DNA from: Penelope pileata | Taxonomy: Eukaryota > Chordata > Aves > Galliformes > Cracidae | Direction of reading: 5' to 3' | Assembly (NCBI GenBank): GCA_013396635.1 | Contig: WBMW01001276.1 | Span: forward strand, 259,519-323,518 | DNA: 64,000 nt | Program-made: the position numbers and the translations under genes | Part shown: one piece after another, positions 1-11,863 of the stretch | How the letters are laid out: each line of letters starts with the position of its first letter | How positions within the stretch are numbered: the stretch's first letter is position 1 | Notes under the pieces: model-generated | The model's input: only the letters and a program-made list of their open reading frames with translations | Databases searched by the model: none | What the model was told of the DNA's origin: nothing

Positions 1-465
1 AGAAAGAAGATTGTGACTGTTTTATGGAAAGTATGAGCTCTTTAAGCACATTTTCTTAATTTCAGTTTAAATTGTGGGAAAAAGAACAATGAAGATTTAG
101 ATGAAACAATGAAACCTTGGAGTTCCGTATAGTTCCCTTCCTTACTGACCATTTATTTTCTGATTTGTGTCTCAAAGAATATTGTTTCTTTCTCTTACTA
201 GATTCTTATTAACTTCAATACTTTCTATCCATGGTAAAGAAGCTAATGAGAACAAGCAGGTTTCTATAGCTGGAGATCTGTGATCTTGCCATGGTTCACG
301 GCATATAATATTTCTTCAGGCTATTTGTTCATTTTTGTTTTCTTTCATTGTTGCTGTTTGGTTATTTTTGTTTTATATTTGTTTATCCAAATAAAAGGAG
401 AAAAAAAATGGTCAGAATGTTAATAGTCGGCTACTTTTCCTTGTTTACTCGGGTTCTGAATTGTC

Positions 466-507
466 ATTCTGATCACTGTGACTAAGATTCTGATCACTGT
501 GACTAAG
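466..507. repeat. 21-bp tandem duplication, two copies
   Basis: Two adjacent exact copies of a 21-base unit starting ATTCTGATCACTGTGACTAA. Being perfect, it is probably a recent local duplication. Confidence 0.9.
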
Positions 508-655
508 GCCCACACTGGTTAGAATGATAGATCTATAAATTCTTGGTAAAACTTCTTTTGCAACAGAATTGCTGGGAGTTCAAGCTATCTCATGTGCCAC
601 CTCTTTTTGCTTCCGCTGTATCTGTATTAGTAATGATAGTATATTTTCTCCAACT

Positions 656-688
656 AATGTAATCAAAACTTCCAATGTAATCAAAACT
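656..688. repeat. 18-bp-period tandem duplication
   Basis: The motif AATGTAATCAAAACT occurs at 656 and again at 674, period 18, in a run of two copies. Confidence 0.8.
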
Positions 689-707
689 CCCAGCTTGCAG
701 GACTGTT

Positions 708-733
708 TTCTTTTCTTTCTTTCTTTCTTTCTT

Positions 734-770
<37 letters not shown>
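708..770. repeat. TTTC microsatellite plus T35 homopolymer
   Basis: TTTC units run directly into about 35 T residues. The 68-residue lysine-rich and 69-residue phenylalanine-rich frames over this tract are low-complexity translations and not genes. Confidence 0.9.
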
Positions 771-771
<1 letters not shown>

Positions 772-3654
772 TGATTAGCAGATGAGCTTTGTCCAAATTA
801 CAAATTTAGTATCAGGATGGTTTTGTACTGATGCTAAAGCATAGGGAATACTCAACAAATTCCAGGCTCTCTACTGCTGATCTCAGGAAGAAACAATTAA
901 ATCTTTGGATGTCTCCTAACATGAGTGTGTGACCAAAGGAGAGTGTTGTATGCAATTATAATCTATTTGACAAATCTTTAATATTTGACAATTTAAATGT
1001 TCTTTACTAAGTATATTTAGCACAGTAAGTATCCTGTCCTGTTAAGCAAGCTGTGGTTTTATGATGAAAAGCCAAATTGCTGTACTATCTAAATACTTAA
1101 TCTGCTTCAAGATCAACCAGCCTTATTTCCTCATTTCTTCCCAGATTTTCTGGCACTGAATTATCTGAAGTTAAAGGATGACTATTCCAGTTCTTAGTAC
1201 TTCTGCTTTGTTTTGAAGTAAAGACTGTAAGCCCAAGTTTGAATTTAATACTTGCTACTATTATCATTTTTGTGGTGATTTGTGTGAATTGCCTGTTCTT
1301 ATCCCTGTCTATCTCACTGGGCTTATTCCAGCATAGTACTGAATGGTGGACTTCGGTACCTTTTTTTTTCTTGCCTAACTTCAAATTTAGGTCCAGTTGT
1401 CTATGGCAGAACTTTATGAAGGCAAAACTCCTTATGTTGTATCTAGACCAATAGCCTTCTAGGCACCAAAATGAAACAGTGTTTTTGTGTCAAATTCTGA
1501 GTCACTAATCTGAAGGGCTTACTCATGCTGAACAAGAAGCAGGAGTATTCCTTTAAGTCGGGTGATATTTAAGGGCTATTTTTTAATATTTATTCCTCAT
1601 CTACAGCTGACGGGGAAGTCAAAGACCTAAATACCTTTAAAGATTAAGAAGTGAGACTTCTTGTTTCCAGAAGTTAACTGTAACTTTTTGGAAAATAGTT
1701 AAAAACAGTTAAAAATAGTTAAATACAGTGCTTTTTTACATCTTGATGGAATATTTGTCACTGATATGAGCTTGTTTATTAAATCTACCTCATGAATCAC
1801 TGTGTGTCATTGGCAGTCCCAACAGAGCATAATTGGCACTAAGGAAATAAGCAAATACTTACAGCTAATAATAGCACTGCCAAAATCTGATCGTGCTTAA
1901 CTGAGGATATCCAATGTGAGCACAGCTGGGTGCTGTAGATAGTACAACATACATTCCAAAAAGCTACAGAAGCAAAAGGTGTGAAAAGCTTTTTACAGTT
2001 CTGGCTTGCGTATTGTACAGGGAATAACTGCAGGATGTGATTAGTGAAAAGGAACTGCTTATTCTTTAAAAGCAAGAATTTTCCCACGAGAGTCAAAAAA
2101 CTGTATCACGGCATGTGATGCATTATCAGTTTTTCAAAAATCTTGTAGTCAAATTATCTTAATGTTTTTATTTTGAGTTTTTTATTCTTCTTGCCATGGT
2201 TTGTGGATTCAAATGCACTCTCCTGTGAGTTGGATGATATATATATCTATAACTTCACTGTTTCTGCTTCAGCTGGATACAGGTAGTAGTAGACAGGTAG
2301 GCAGTATTGCTCCATGTTTGTTTATTGAGCATGTCTTTCATTAGCTTTGCAGAATTTCTTAAATTTAATTTTCCTTTTCCGGATTTAACAGTCAAGTTTT
2401 GATGCTTTCACTGAAGTCTATAAGCCAGTGGAGCTTCTCATTAAGTAAAATAGCTCTGCTCTAATAAAGGAGATGAGAATCCCAGTCTGTGGGAGCAAAA
2501 CCAGTAATAACGTTTGCAGATTTTTTTGTTGTTTCATTTAAAATGACAATGAAACTTAATTTCTTGTGAAAGGGAATACAGACTATTAAAAACCGATTTT
2601 TTATTTTTTTAACCTCATTTCGTGGAAATAGTTTGAGTCACTTTTAACATTTCATTGACTAAATCTATGTTTTAGTGACAGAAGGCTGAGAAGTAGATCT
2701 TGCTAACTTCTTTGGAAGGATAGAGTAGGGAGGATGTACAAAGCTATTTAAATTATTCAAACTTTTAAATAAGATACCAGCAATAATTCAGTTATAATTT
2801 CTTGATCAATAACTGGAAAGCAAGCAGAAACTCTCTGCCTTTCGTGGAGTATTTTACATATCATCTACATAGATAACAGTGAAATAAAGTGAAATAATAA
2901 AGGCATAGAAACCTTCATCTAATTCAAGCATGTTTCTGTCAAGAGCACAAAGTTTGACTGAAGCCCTTACAACTAGCAGAACAACTCTTAAGCTTGAGTC
3001 ATTTTGTTTTGTTTTTTGCTTTTTTTTTGTTTTTTTTTTAGCTTTAGGAAAACAATGTTTATAGATGAATTCAAGGAAAACATGAATAAAAAAGTGAGGA
3101 TTGTGGACATATGAGAGTAAGAAAATGTGCTGTGTCTTATTAGTTAATAGAGCATATGCATTCTTCAGTCAACATTCAGGGGAAAAGTAACTTTATAAAG
3201 AATTTACTCCCAACTGCATGGAGCCCTGCTTTTTGGCAGTGCTTTTTAAAGGCTTTGATATGAACCAGAAGTGGACTATGCAAGAACCCATATTGAGATG
3301 TTGGCTAGTGGAGATGCAAACCTCATTTGAACTCTTCAGTGCCTTACTTTGATTTTTTTAATGTTGTCATTACCTTACACACATAAATGTTTTCTAGATA
3401 AATAATAATAACAGTAAAAAAAGCTGCCTGTGTTATAGCTCTCTAGAAATGCAGTGTGTGTTTAATTGTACAAGTCTGTTTCAGAAGTGAATGAGTGTGG
3501 AAGTATTACAAACAAGAAGAATATAGGTGGGTGTAATTTGAAGTCTTTGGACTCACTGCCACTTCATACATGTGGTGCTTTGAGATTTGTCCCACTGAGG
3601 TCTTAAATTAGATGCCTCAGTAGAGAGGATCCTGCAGAGGACAATTTAACTGGC

Positions 3655-4248
3655 TGTGGTGGGCTGATTCTGACCAGCTTCTAACCTCCAACCTCAATTG
3701 TGAATCTCTCCCCCTCAACAGGATGTGAGAGAGAGTTGGAAGGACAAAAATAAGAAAATGTGTGGGTTGATAGAAAGACAGTTTGATAGGTGAAGCAAAG
3801 CTGTGCATACAAGAAAATAGCAAATGAGGAGTTTATTTACTACTACCCCTTGGCAGGCAGGTGTCCAGCTCCTACTTGGCAGGGCCTCAGCATGCATAAT
3901 GCACACTTGGCAAGATATACTGTAACTGTTAATATTCCTGCATCCTACTCCTTTCTGCAAGCTTTCACTGCTGAGCATGATGTCATATGGTGTGGAAGTA
4001 ATATGTTATTAGTCAGTTTGGATCAGCTGTGCCAGTTGTTCACCTTCCCAGCTTCGTAGCACTCTCAGCCTCCCTGCTGGGGGGACGTAGCGGGGTGAGA
4101 GGAAAAACCTTGCTGCTGTGCAACACTGCTCAGAAATAGTAAGGAAACACTGGTGTGTTACCATGCTGTTTAAGGGACAGATCCAAAACACAGCATCATA
4201 TGGGCTGCTATGAAGAAAGCTAACTCTATCCCAACCAGACCCAATACA
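3655..4248 (-). mobile_element. solo LTR, avian ERVL-type, with 5-bp target duplication
   Basis: On the + strand the element runs from TGTGGTGGGC to CCCAATACA, so both ends are TG...CA. It is flanked by an exact 5-base repeat, CTGGC, at 3650-3654 and 4249-4253. Read on the minus strand it starts TGTATTGGGTCTGGTTGGGA, the start I know from a common avian LTR family (from memory of the family). The sense strand carries a CRE-like site (3975-3990). No internal retroviral genes flank it, so it is a solo LTR formed by recombination. A 5-bp duplication is usual for ERVL-like elements. The frames of 68-89 residues inside it (3715-4263) are not genes. Confidence 0.85.
3975..3990 (-). promoter_or_regulatory. 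decayed CRE-like site in LTR U3
   Basis: GCATGATGTCATATGG on the + strand, so TGACATCA on the sense strand. It is one transition away from the CRE palindrome TGACGTCA, as expected from CpG decay. The same 16 bases recur in the LTR at 31060-31642. Confidence 0.5.
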
Positions 4249-4253
4249 CTGGC

Positions 4254-6257
4254 TTAAGAGCACTCTGCTACTTCTAATTCATTCCTTATTTCTTGCTGAG
4301 ATAAAGAAAAGGGAGAAAAATAAAGATGCTTCCTTACAGTGATTCCTGAAACTTGAACTGCTCTCTGAAGTTGACTAATTCCTACCTTTAAAATCTGAGG
4401 CTTCAGGACTCATAACTTAAGTGTGCTGGGCAATGTATTTGGTTAGACAGGGATAAGCAGCTGTACTATGGTTAAAATGGCAGTGATATCTTAAGGTCTA
4501 GTATCTTTGGACTAGGTTAATGAGGTTGCCATGCCACATTGACTTGAGGCTTAAAAAAATAGTAATAAAATCTTAATAACATTGACCGCTTTTCCAGTAT
4601 TTCTAGAAGGCAGTTGTGGAATTAAGTATTTTGCCTGAGAACACTGAGTGACTAATGTAGAGGCAAAATTGAGCCTCAAAACATGGTGTACCTATAACCC
4701 CTCAACTACCATTTTGTTGCAATAGAGATGCTGGTCTCAAAGTGAAACACCAAAAAGCCCAAAAGGGACAATAAGCAGAAGTAATGTATTTGTTCTAGCC
4801 CATGTTTTTGTTTGGTTGTTATGTTTACCATACTTATTTAGAAGATTTTATAAAAGCATATTTTAAGTACTAGTAATGGATTTTGAGTCTTCTTTCTCAA
4901 TAATTTGATCTCTAAATGCTGAAGAAAGAAATACGGACACCTGACTTCCCCATTTTAAATACCTTCTTTTGCTCCTTTGTCATCCAACTTTCATCTTAGC
5001 AGATCTGATTCATTTATTCTGCTTATAACGGATTTTTCCAGAATGGAAAGAAATTATTTCTAGAATTCCTACTATTTCTTTCTTATTTTGAGGTTGGGAA
5101 TGCTGTGGGCTAAGATTGTTTGGAAAAAAATAATCCAAAAAGCCTATAAACACAAGTTCCAATGTGAATTTTCCACTGTATTACCCCGACACTACTTCAC
5201 AACTCACTTTGACTAATTATACTTTGACTAAATATAGCAGCGAAGTCCAATTCAATCCTGTTTCTAAATAATGCACTACACAGTAAAGCAATATTAGGTA
5301 ATTCTGCTATTATTTTTTAAATTGACAGTTCATTTATTGTTTTGATCTTATGACTTACAGTTGTATGTAAAAAGCTAGCTTGAGTTTCTATTAAGACATA
5401 TTTTATTCAGATTTCCACATTTTTAAGTGAGCTTTATCTGTGGCTTTCAAGTGAAAGAAGTTTTCAATCTTTTTTTTTTTTTTTTTTGAACATGCTGATT
5501 AGGCTTATTCAGAGTACATAAAAGCATGTGTAAATATGAATGATCCTACTGTAGTTAAATTAAGCATATACTAAGGTAGAAACTTCACTCAGGTTCCACA
5601 AAGTTTAGCAATGATTGAGACCTTCTCTGATGTGTCAGTGACATTGCTATTAGGTGTCAATACAAATTCTCTGTAGATACTCTTCCTATGTTAACTTCAT
5701 ATTGCTGCTGCTTTGTGTGTACAATAGCTGTCTTCAGTTGATGGATTTAGATATTTGGTAAGCAGAATGTGTGCTCATTCAGTGAACTTAGTAACGTACT
5801 CTCCCTGTACATACACTATGCTGTTGCATAAATCAGTGTGTTTAGGAAAGCTTCATTACGATCCTACTGGACCATAGAGAAAATATTCGTATCCCATTTG
5901 AAGATAGTATTTTGTTTTCCCTGAAGACTATTGGTGTTTGAGCAGGTCTTTATTACAGATTCTGGAACAAAGAATTTGACACAGGCAGTTTTGTTTTTAT
6001 TTTTCATTTTGTGTTCCACTGTTGCAGGTGTATTCAATCTAGAGTCAGTCTCATCAGCGCCTTAGTCTTATTTTGAACTTCCACAGATGTTTTAGTACAC
6101 AAACACATTTCAGATTTCTAAATCCCATGCAAGGAAAATAAACTAAATAGTCACATTTCCTGAAAGCACATTAAGTGTACCTGCACCATTAGCTTCATAT
6201 CTTCAAAGAAGCTATGATTTAAATGTGATATTTTAAAAAATAAGATACTTTTATCAG
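4254..6257. other. single-copy stretch, nothing recognised
   Basis: AT-rich sequence with a T18 tract near 5470. I see no repeat family, long open frame or RNA gene. Confidence 0.6.
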
Positions 6258-6610
6258 TATATCCACACTGCAGCCTGTGGAGGACTGCATGCTGGAGTAA
6301 ATGGATATTCTCTGGAGGAAGCCCAGCTCATGGAGAGCCCATGCTAGAGCAGGTTTGTCCTGAAGGTCTGCAGCCTGTGGAAGGACCCATGGTGGGGCAA
6401 AGAAAATGAGTTGAGAGGAAGGAGCAGCAGAGTGGAGCTGTTATGAACTGACCCCAGCCCTATTCCCTAGGAGGCAAAAGACTTGGGAGTGGAGGAGGGA
6501 TGTTGATCCTGGGAAGAAGGAATGCGGGGGGAAATGTTTTGGGGTTTTGTTGTCATTTCTTACTGCAGTGCTCTATTTTAATTGGCATAAGTTAATCTTA
6601 CTTTAACAAC
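6258..6610 (+). mobile_element. LTR fragment, same avian family as 38421-39181
   Basis: Repeated units of the form 'CTGCAGCCTGTGGA...CATGCTGGAG' and 'GCAGCCTGTGGAAGGACCCATGG' are followed by AGGAAGGAGCAGCAGAG, a purine-rich stretch and an AT-rich ATTGGCATAAGTTAATC tail. That order matches the R/U5 side of a well-known avian LTR whose opposite-strand relative lies at 38421-39181. Both ends are missing or decayed, and no target duplication is visible. Confidence 0.65.
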
Positions 6611-6722
6611 AACAAAATAAGCTGTAATATCTGTATTTTAGACAAAGAGGTAACATGAGTTATTTTTCTTTGTTAGAGGAAAATGTTCTTGCAATGATGA
6701 GATTTATTCACTACCTCTTCAG

Positions 6723-6830
6723 TTCTGGATGCTGCCATTCCCAGCATCTCCTGAGCAAGGTGACTACAGTGTTGTAGTTAAATTCAAAACAGCCGGTAGG
6801 GAGAAATTTCATTGCTTTCACATCCCTTGA
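6723..6830 (+). other. possible terminal exon, weak lipid-recognition (ML) domain resemblance
   Basis: A 35-codon open segment ending in TGA follows the 3' splice-like CTACCTCTTCAG. It reads LPFPASPEQGDYSVVVKFKT, then A-G-R-E-K-F-H-C-F-H-I-P-stop. The pattern G-x-Y-x-x-V-V ... F-x-C near the C-terminus resembles the last strands of ML-domain proteins (the MD-2/LY96 and GM2A family). That resemblance is from memory and weak. No upstream ML exons, signal peptide or nearby poly(A) signal were found. It could equally be chance, or a remnant of a pseudogene. Confidence 0.15.
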
Positions 6831-7217
6831 CTGTTTCAATTTTTTTTTTTCTTTTTAAGATCAGGTTTTCTAAAATCCTTTTTTGTATAGGGAGTTTCAG
6901 TAGATGTATTTTCTTTTCTATTATTTTTTAAACTCGAATGAAAGAGAATGCCCTTGCCTAGTGAGGAAATAATAGTAATCATAAAATCAGGCATAGTTAG
7001 AGGATTCAATTATCTGGGTAAGGGAAGAACAGACCTTAACCCATGTAGTTCATGTTGAAAGATTATGTGCACCATCTCTCCAGCTGTCTTGCCTAATATT
7101 TGTTAGAGTTCTGAGATTAGCATTGCTAGTGTCTTCACAAAGAGAAAACCAGAGCTAGAGAAAGCTAAAACCTCATTTAAGAATAGCTATGCTGCTCATT
7201 ATGAGACACCCTGGAGC

Positions 7218-7300
7218 TAAAAAAGTAAAAATAAAATAAAAATAAAAAAAAATAAAAGCAGTTGTACTTATTTAGCAAAATAAAAATAAAAACAGGCTAA
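7218..7300. repeat. A-rich simple repeat
   Basis: Runs of AAAAT and AAAAAT units interrupted once by unique bases. Confidence 0.8.
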
Positions 7301-8754
7301 AAATAACATGAAACTGGCTAACAAAAACTAAATACTAGTGACACACTTTCGTTATCTTGCTTTTTTGATGATGCAACTTTTAGTATGATCTGATTAAGAT
7401 ATACTAGACTTTTACTAGAATTCTGTCAAATTTTCATGGTCTTCAACTTTTCTGGAAAGGAAGTATAAAACACGTGGTTTTGTTGTAAGAAGGGAATTTT
7501 TTGGCTCATGAGAGAGATCAGATTGGTGACAGCAAACATGATCTGAAGGTTGCAGTGTGGTTATTCTTGCCTCTGAACTAAGGTGTAAATTAGGCAATGT
7601 TTCTCGCTAGTGCCAGTCTTAGACCTTTCTTTTTATTGTTCCTACATTGCCATCTGTGGGCTATCAGGTACGAATGAGAATAACCTGCATGTATAAGTAC
7701 CGAAGTGTTAATGGTAACTGTATCGTCCTTGTAGTGCCATTATTGCTGTGAAGAGTTAATGCTATCTCTGTTTCCTTTCACTGCCCATTCTTGTGGTATC
7801 TTTTAGCTCAACTGTGCCTTTGGGGAAGATAGAAATGCTGTCATGTTTCTGCTGCTTGGGACTTCACACACAATGAGTGACTTTAATACCACCTAGAGCC
7901 AGGAATTAGAATCCTAGCCCAGCATTTTATCCAACAGCTCTACAGAGCAGTCATACGGAATTACACCATCTAAAACGGATCTCCCTCTCCCTGCCCAGTG
8001 GCTGCAATAGGATCCTGATTTAAATAATTCTTTAAAGCAGATCTACCTTAATCTGCAGTGGACTTCCAAAGAAGACCAGAAGGCTTTAAACTCAACCAGT
8101 TTTTATTCAAATAAAACCTGGAATATTTATTTTTTGTTTACTAAAGAAACTGATGAAGACAAACTTTTTAAAAGCATGTCTTTTAAAATGCAAGTCTGTA
8201 TGCAGGCAGTACTTTGTTTAGTTTCCCTTTCCTTCTATGAAGCTTCTTTCATCGTAGGCCTTGCAGCCTGTGGTACTCTCACATCTTCCAGCTTCTTGAT
8301 TTGAAACTTCAGCAGAAGTTATAACAGCATTTGACTCTAGGAAGTAGTGCCTCTTGTATGTATGCATTTAAAAAATTGTTTTTTGATGGAAAATGTAAGT
8401 TAACAGCTGAATTTTCTGAATTTTCACTTTTTAAAAAAATATTTGAACTATCTTTTGGGTCAAAATTCAGATGTTTTTAGGCCTATAAAAATAACAACTA
8501 TCAAAAATGTTCAGGAAGTTCCACTTTCTATTGTGATAAAGTATCTAGGTTTGAAGTTATGTATAGTTTAGGTTAGTGACAGGAAAGTTACATGTTATAG
8601 TACTCGTCTCCTTAGCATCCTGTATTTAGCTGCCTTTTGGGAGGTCAAAATAGTACAGCACTATGCAAGATACGTCTGCTTTTCCTTATAAAAGTGGAAT
8701 GTTTTAAACGGGACATCATATCTCACATCAAAATAAGCACGGCCAGCAGATTGA

Positions 8755-9318
8755 AAAAGGCGATTCCACCTTTCTGCTCTGCTGTCATGAGGCCCTATCT
8801 GCAGTAGTGAATTTGACTCTGGGGCCCCCAACATAAGATGGACATGGACCTGTTGAACCAAGTTCAGAGGAGACTATGAGGAAGATCACAGGGATGGAGC
8901 ACCTCTCCTATGAAGGCAGACTGATAGAGTTGGGGTTGTTCAGCTTAAAGAAGAGAAGGCTCTGGTGAAACCTTAAGAGAGCCTTCCAGTACCAGAAGAT
9001 GGCCTACAAGAAAGATGGGGAAGGACACTTTGTCAGGGTGTGTAATGATAGAACAAGTGGTTATGGCTTTAAACAAAGAGAGGAAAGATCTAGATTAGAC
9101 AACAGGAAGAAATTAATTCTTTAATGTCAAGGTGATGAGGCACTGGTACATGTTGCCCAGAGAAGCTGTGGATACCCCATCCCTGAAAGTGTTCAAGGCC
9201 AAGCTGGATGAGGCTCTGTGCAACCCAATCTAGTGGGAGATGGCCCTGCCCATGGCTGGGGGGTTGGAACTAGATGATCTTGAAGGTCCCTTCCAATCCA
9301 AACCGTTCCATGACTACT
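8755..9318 (+). mobile_element. 5'-truncated CR1 LINE, 3' part
   Basis: The order of landmarks fits the 3' end of CR1: 'ATGAGGCCCTATCTGCAGTA', 'GGGCCCCCAACATAAGATGG', 'GAGCACCTCTCCTATGAAGG', then 'GGGGGGTTGGAACTAGATGA' and 'AAGGTCCCTTCCAATCC' ending at CATGAC. CR1 copies are normally 5'-truncated and make no long target duplication, as here. The copy is diverged and codes for nothing. The small frames at 8661-8861 (-) and 9240-9434 (+) derive from it. Confidence 0.9.
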
Positions 9319-10440
9319 TTTATGTATTATTTTTGCATTTGCAAAACATCAAGAACAATGATCCAACATTCGTAAGAACTTTTTCAGTAACAAGACTAAA
9401 ACACAGCTGGTTTTATATGTTATTTGATCTATAGTGAAAACTAAATAAAAATAATTGTTTTTTATCATGGATGAGAAGCTCTATGCAGGTGCAAGGAAAG
9501 GGAACATCATAAGAAACTTTTTGTCTGGGAAAATTACTTTGTGAACCACTGCATCAAGAGTAAATCACCCTGCAAGACATGGAGTTCCAGACCACTTGAA
9601 GGTAGATTCTGAATGTGAAGAATGGTTAGTTGCCAACTGGGTGATTCTGGTGAAATTTGAACAAGAGGCCAGTGAGGCACCACTCTACATGAATTTACAG
9701 ACTCAGTTGAATCTGCCTTGGTGTTTTTGCTGCAGTGTTACCAAGATAAAGTGCAGGGATATGCTTTCAAAACAAAACTACTTTTCAAACCATGTCTATC
9801 ACTGTGAATAATTACTGATGCTAAGAGTGGCTAAGCTTCACTAATCTCTTAACTTGTGTTTTAATTCCAGGGAAAAAAAAAACTAAGGTCCAACTCACTT
9901 CACTTCTCCACCTGATTTGCATACTCATTAACTGAAAATGCAGTCACCCTCTATTTCCTGACCTCAAGAAAACTGACTGATTTTAAGAAGTAACTCCTGC
10001 CTTAGAAAATATGAAGAGGTTCATTGGGAAAGAAAATTTAGTGAGTTCACAAAAGGAGCAGAGTGGAAAAAGGTTAAAGAGACAAGATGATTCTATTTAA
10101 TTGATAATTTTTTTTTAGTATATCTTGCTATATTTTCTTTAATAAGTAGGCTTTAAATGGTCAGAGTAGAATGTCATTAAGAAAAAGAAATTAGACTCAT
10201 TTCTGAATCATAGGAGAAATTAGATTGTAGCTGTGCTTGTTGATGTAGTACAGGTCACTCAGAATTTTCATTATAACTTTTGGCTCCTGAGATTCATAAC
10301 TTTGGTTGTATTAAAATTTCTTTTAGTTAAAGCTTGACATACAAGGCCAGATTCAACATCCCAAAGGAATTTTGTAATGAGTTTTTTTTCCCTAATTTTT
10401 CTTCCAAATGTGTGTATCAGTACCATGTGCCATGCGTATT
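9319..10440. other. single-copy stretch, nothing recognised
   Basis: AT-rich sequence between two CR1 copies. The 71-codon frame at 9596-9811 has no recognisable motif and no splice context. Confidence 0.55.
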
Positions 10441-11460
10441 CATATCATAGCATCATAAAGGCTGGAAAAGACCTCTAAGATCATCTACTTCAACTGTACA
10501 CCTACCACCAAGACTGCCCACTAAACCATGTGCCTAGGAACCACATCTACACTTTTCTTCAACATCTCCAGCGATTTTGACTCCACCACCTCCCTGCGCA
10601 ACCCCTTCCAGTGCCTGACCATTCTTTCAGAGAATAATTTTTTTCCTAATATCCAACCTGAACCACTCCCAGCGCAACTTGAGGCCATTCCCCCTTGTCC
10701 TATCACTAGTTACCTGGGAGAAGAGGCTAACCCCCACCTCGCTACAACCTTCTTTCAGGCAGCTGTAGAGAGCAATAAGGTCTGCCCTGAACTTCCTCTT
10801 CTCCAGACTCAACAAACCCAGTTCTCTCAGCCACTCCTCATAATACTTGTGCTCCAGACCAGTTTTGTTGGTCTTCTCTGGACACGCTCCAGGGACTCAA
10901 TGTGTTTCTGCTAGTGAGGAGCCCAAAACTGAACACAGTACTCACCTCTCCGATCCTGCTGGCCACGCTATTGCTGATACAAGCCAGGATGCCATTGGCC
11001 TTCTTGGCCACCTGCATACACGGCTCATGTTCAGCTGAGCACATCATCCCCTGAGCACAACATCTGGCTGAGTCTGATCCCCCAGTTATCCTGCACATGC
11101 CATGCGATCTCACTCAAGATGATTTGTTTCACAACCTTCCCTGGCACAAAGATCATCATGACAGGCCTGTAGTTCCCTCAATCCTCCTTCTGACCCTTCT
11201 TGAAGATGAGTTACATTGGCAAGCCTCCAGTCATCTGGGACCTCTCTGGTTGACCAGGACTGCTGACAGATGATGGAAAGTGGCTTGGCAATCACATCTA
11301 CCAGCTCCCTTAGCACCGTCAGTTGGGTCCCATCTGGCCCCATGGGCTTGTGACAGTCCAGATGGTCCACATGGAGTAGCAGGTACTTCTCTATTTCACA
11401 TTTAATGGCTTTTAGAACAACTTTCACAGGAAAAACTGTAAGAACTCCTATCTCCACAAT
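10441..11460 (-). mobile_element. CR1 LINE, antisense, internally deleted
   Basis: It starts on the + strand with the reversed CR1 tail (CATAGCATCATAAAGGCTGG) and continues through 'CACCACCTCCCTGCGCAACC' and 'TCTCTGGACACGCTCCAGGG'. The minus-strand frame at 11110-11457 contains MGPDG, VLRELVDVIAKPLSIICQQS and EVPDDWRLANVT, the start of the CR1 reverse-transcriptase domain. The frame at 10838-11113 has VAKKANGILACISNSVASRI from much further downstream in ORF2. The piece between them, including the RT catalytic centre, is missing near 11030-11090. Frames are broken, so the copy is dead. An LTR (11511-11858) lies 50 bp beyond its 5' end. Confidence 0.95.
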
Positions 11461-11510
11461 ATTTTTGGTACTTTGAAACTCTCTTAGGTTGCTGCTGGTT
11501 TGATTTTAAC

Positions 11511-11858
11511 TGTAGGGAAACTGTTGATCATGGCCTGAACTGATGGAGCATGTGGTGGAAGCGTGTGGCTGGCCTGGGGAGCACAGGAAGATTGTTTGCA
11601 TCTGTGCTCTCCTGGGACAGGAAGGGGTGGGCCTGAGTTGGGGGGGAGTGTTGGATTACCCTAGGCTCATATAAGGGCCAGCCACATGACATGTGAGAAT
11701 TCAATCTTAAAGGAAGCAGCAGTAGAAGAGAGAGGTGCTCAAGAAGGCAGCAGCTCAAGAAAAAGGAAGAATTGAAAGAGGATGAAAACTATGTGAAGCA
11801 GAGCTGCCAGCTCTGGATTCAACAATGGCATAGTCGTGAGTTTGGACTTTTGGGCACA
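11511..11858 (+). mobile_element. 348-bp solo LTR with TTAAC target duplication
   Basis: The element starts TGTAGGGAAACTG and ends TTTGGGCACA. Exact TTAAC copies flank it at 11506-11510 and 11859-11863. A TATA-like CATATAAGG lies at 11669-11677 in the expected middle third, which sets the strand as +. No clear AATAAA is seen, and no internal viral genes adjoin. The TG...CA ends, 5-bp duplication and size fit a solo ERVL-type LTR. I cannot name the family with certainty. The 76-residue minus frame inside is not a gene. Confidence 0.8.
11669..11677 (+). promoter_or_regulatory. TATA-like box of the LTR at 11511-11858
   Basis: CATATAAGG sits about 160 bp into the LTR. Function in this decayed copy is not shown. 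Confidence 0.4.
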
Positions 11859-11863
11859 TTAAC

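Larger units (their letters stand above)
1..3654. other. single-copy AT-rich stretch, no gene recognised
   Basis: No transposon family or convincing coding segment is seen. It holds two small tandem duplications (466-507 and 656-688) and a TTTC microsatellite running into a T35 tract (about 708-770). Several short open segments follow a plausible 3' splice site (202-233, 1402 onward, 2404 onward, 3042 onward). None is long or distinctive enough to call an exon. Confidence 0.6.
6611..8754. other. single-copy stretch with one coding-like segment
   Basis: It contains the coding-like segment at 6723-6830 (listed separately) and an A-rich simple-repeat tract of AAAAT/AAAAAT units at about 7218-7300. 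Otherwise nothing is recognised. Confidence 0.55.

Noticed and set aside
202..3093. Short open segments after splice-like sites at 202-233, 1402 onward, 2404 onward and 3042 onward
   Set aside because: Donors are weak or lengths very short, and AT-rich sequence gives many such cases. No chain of phases or recognisable peptide supports them.
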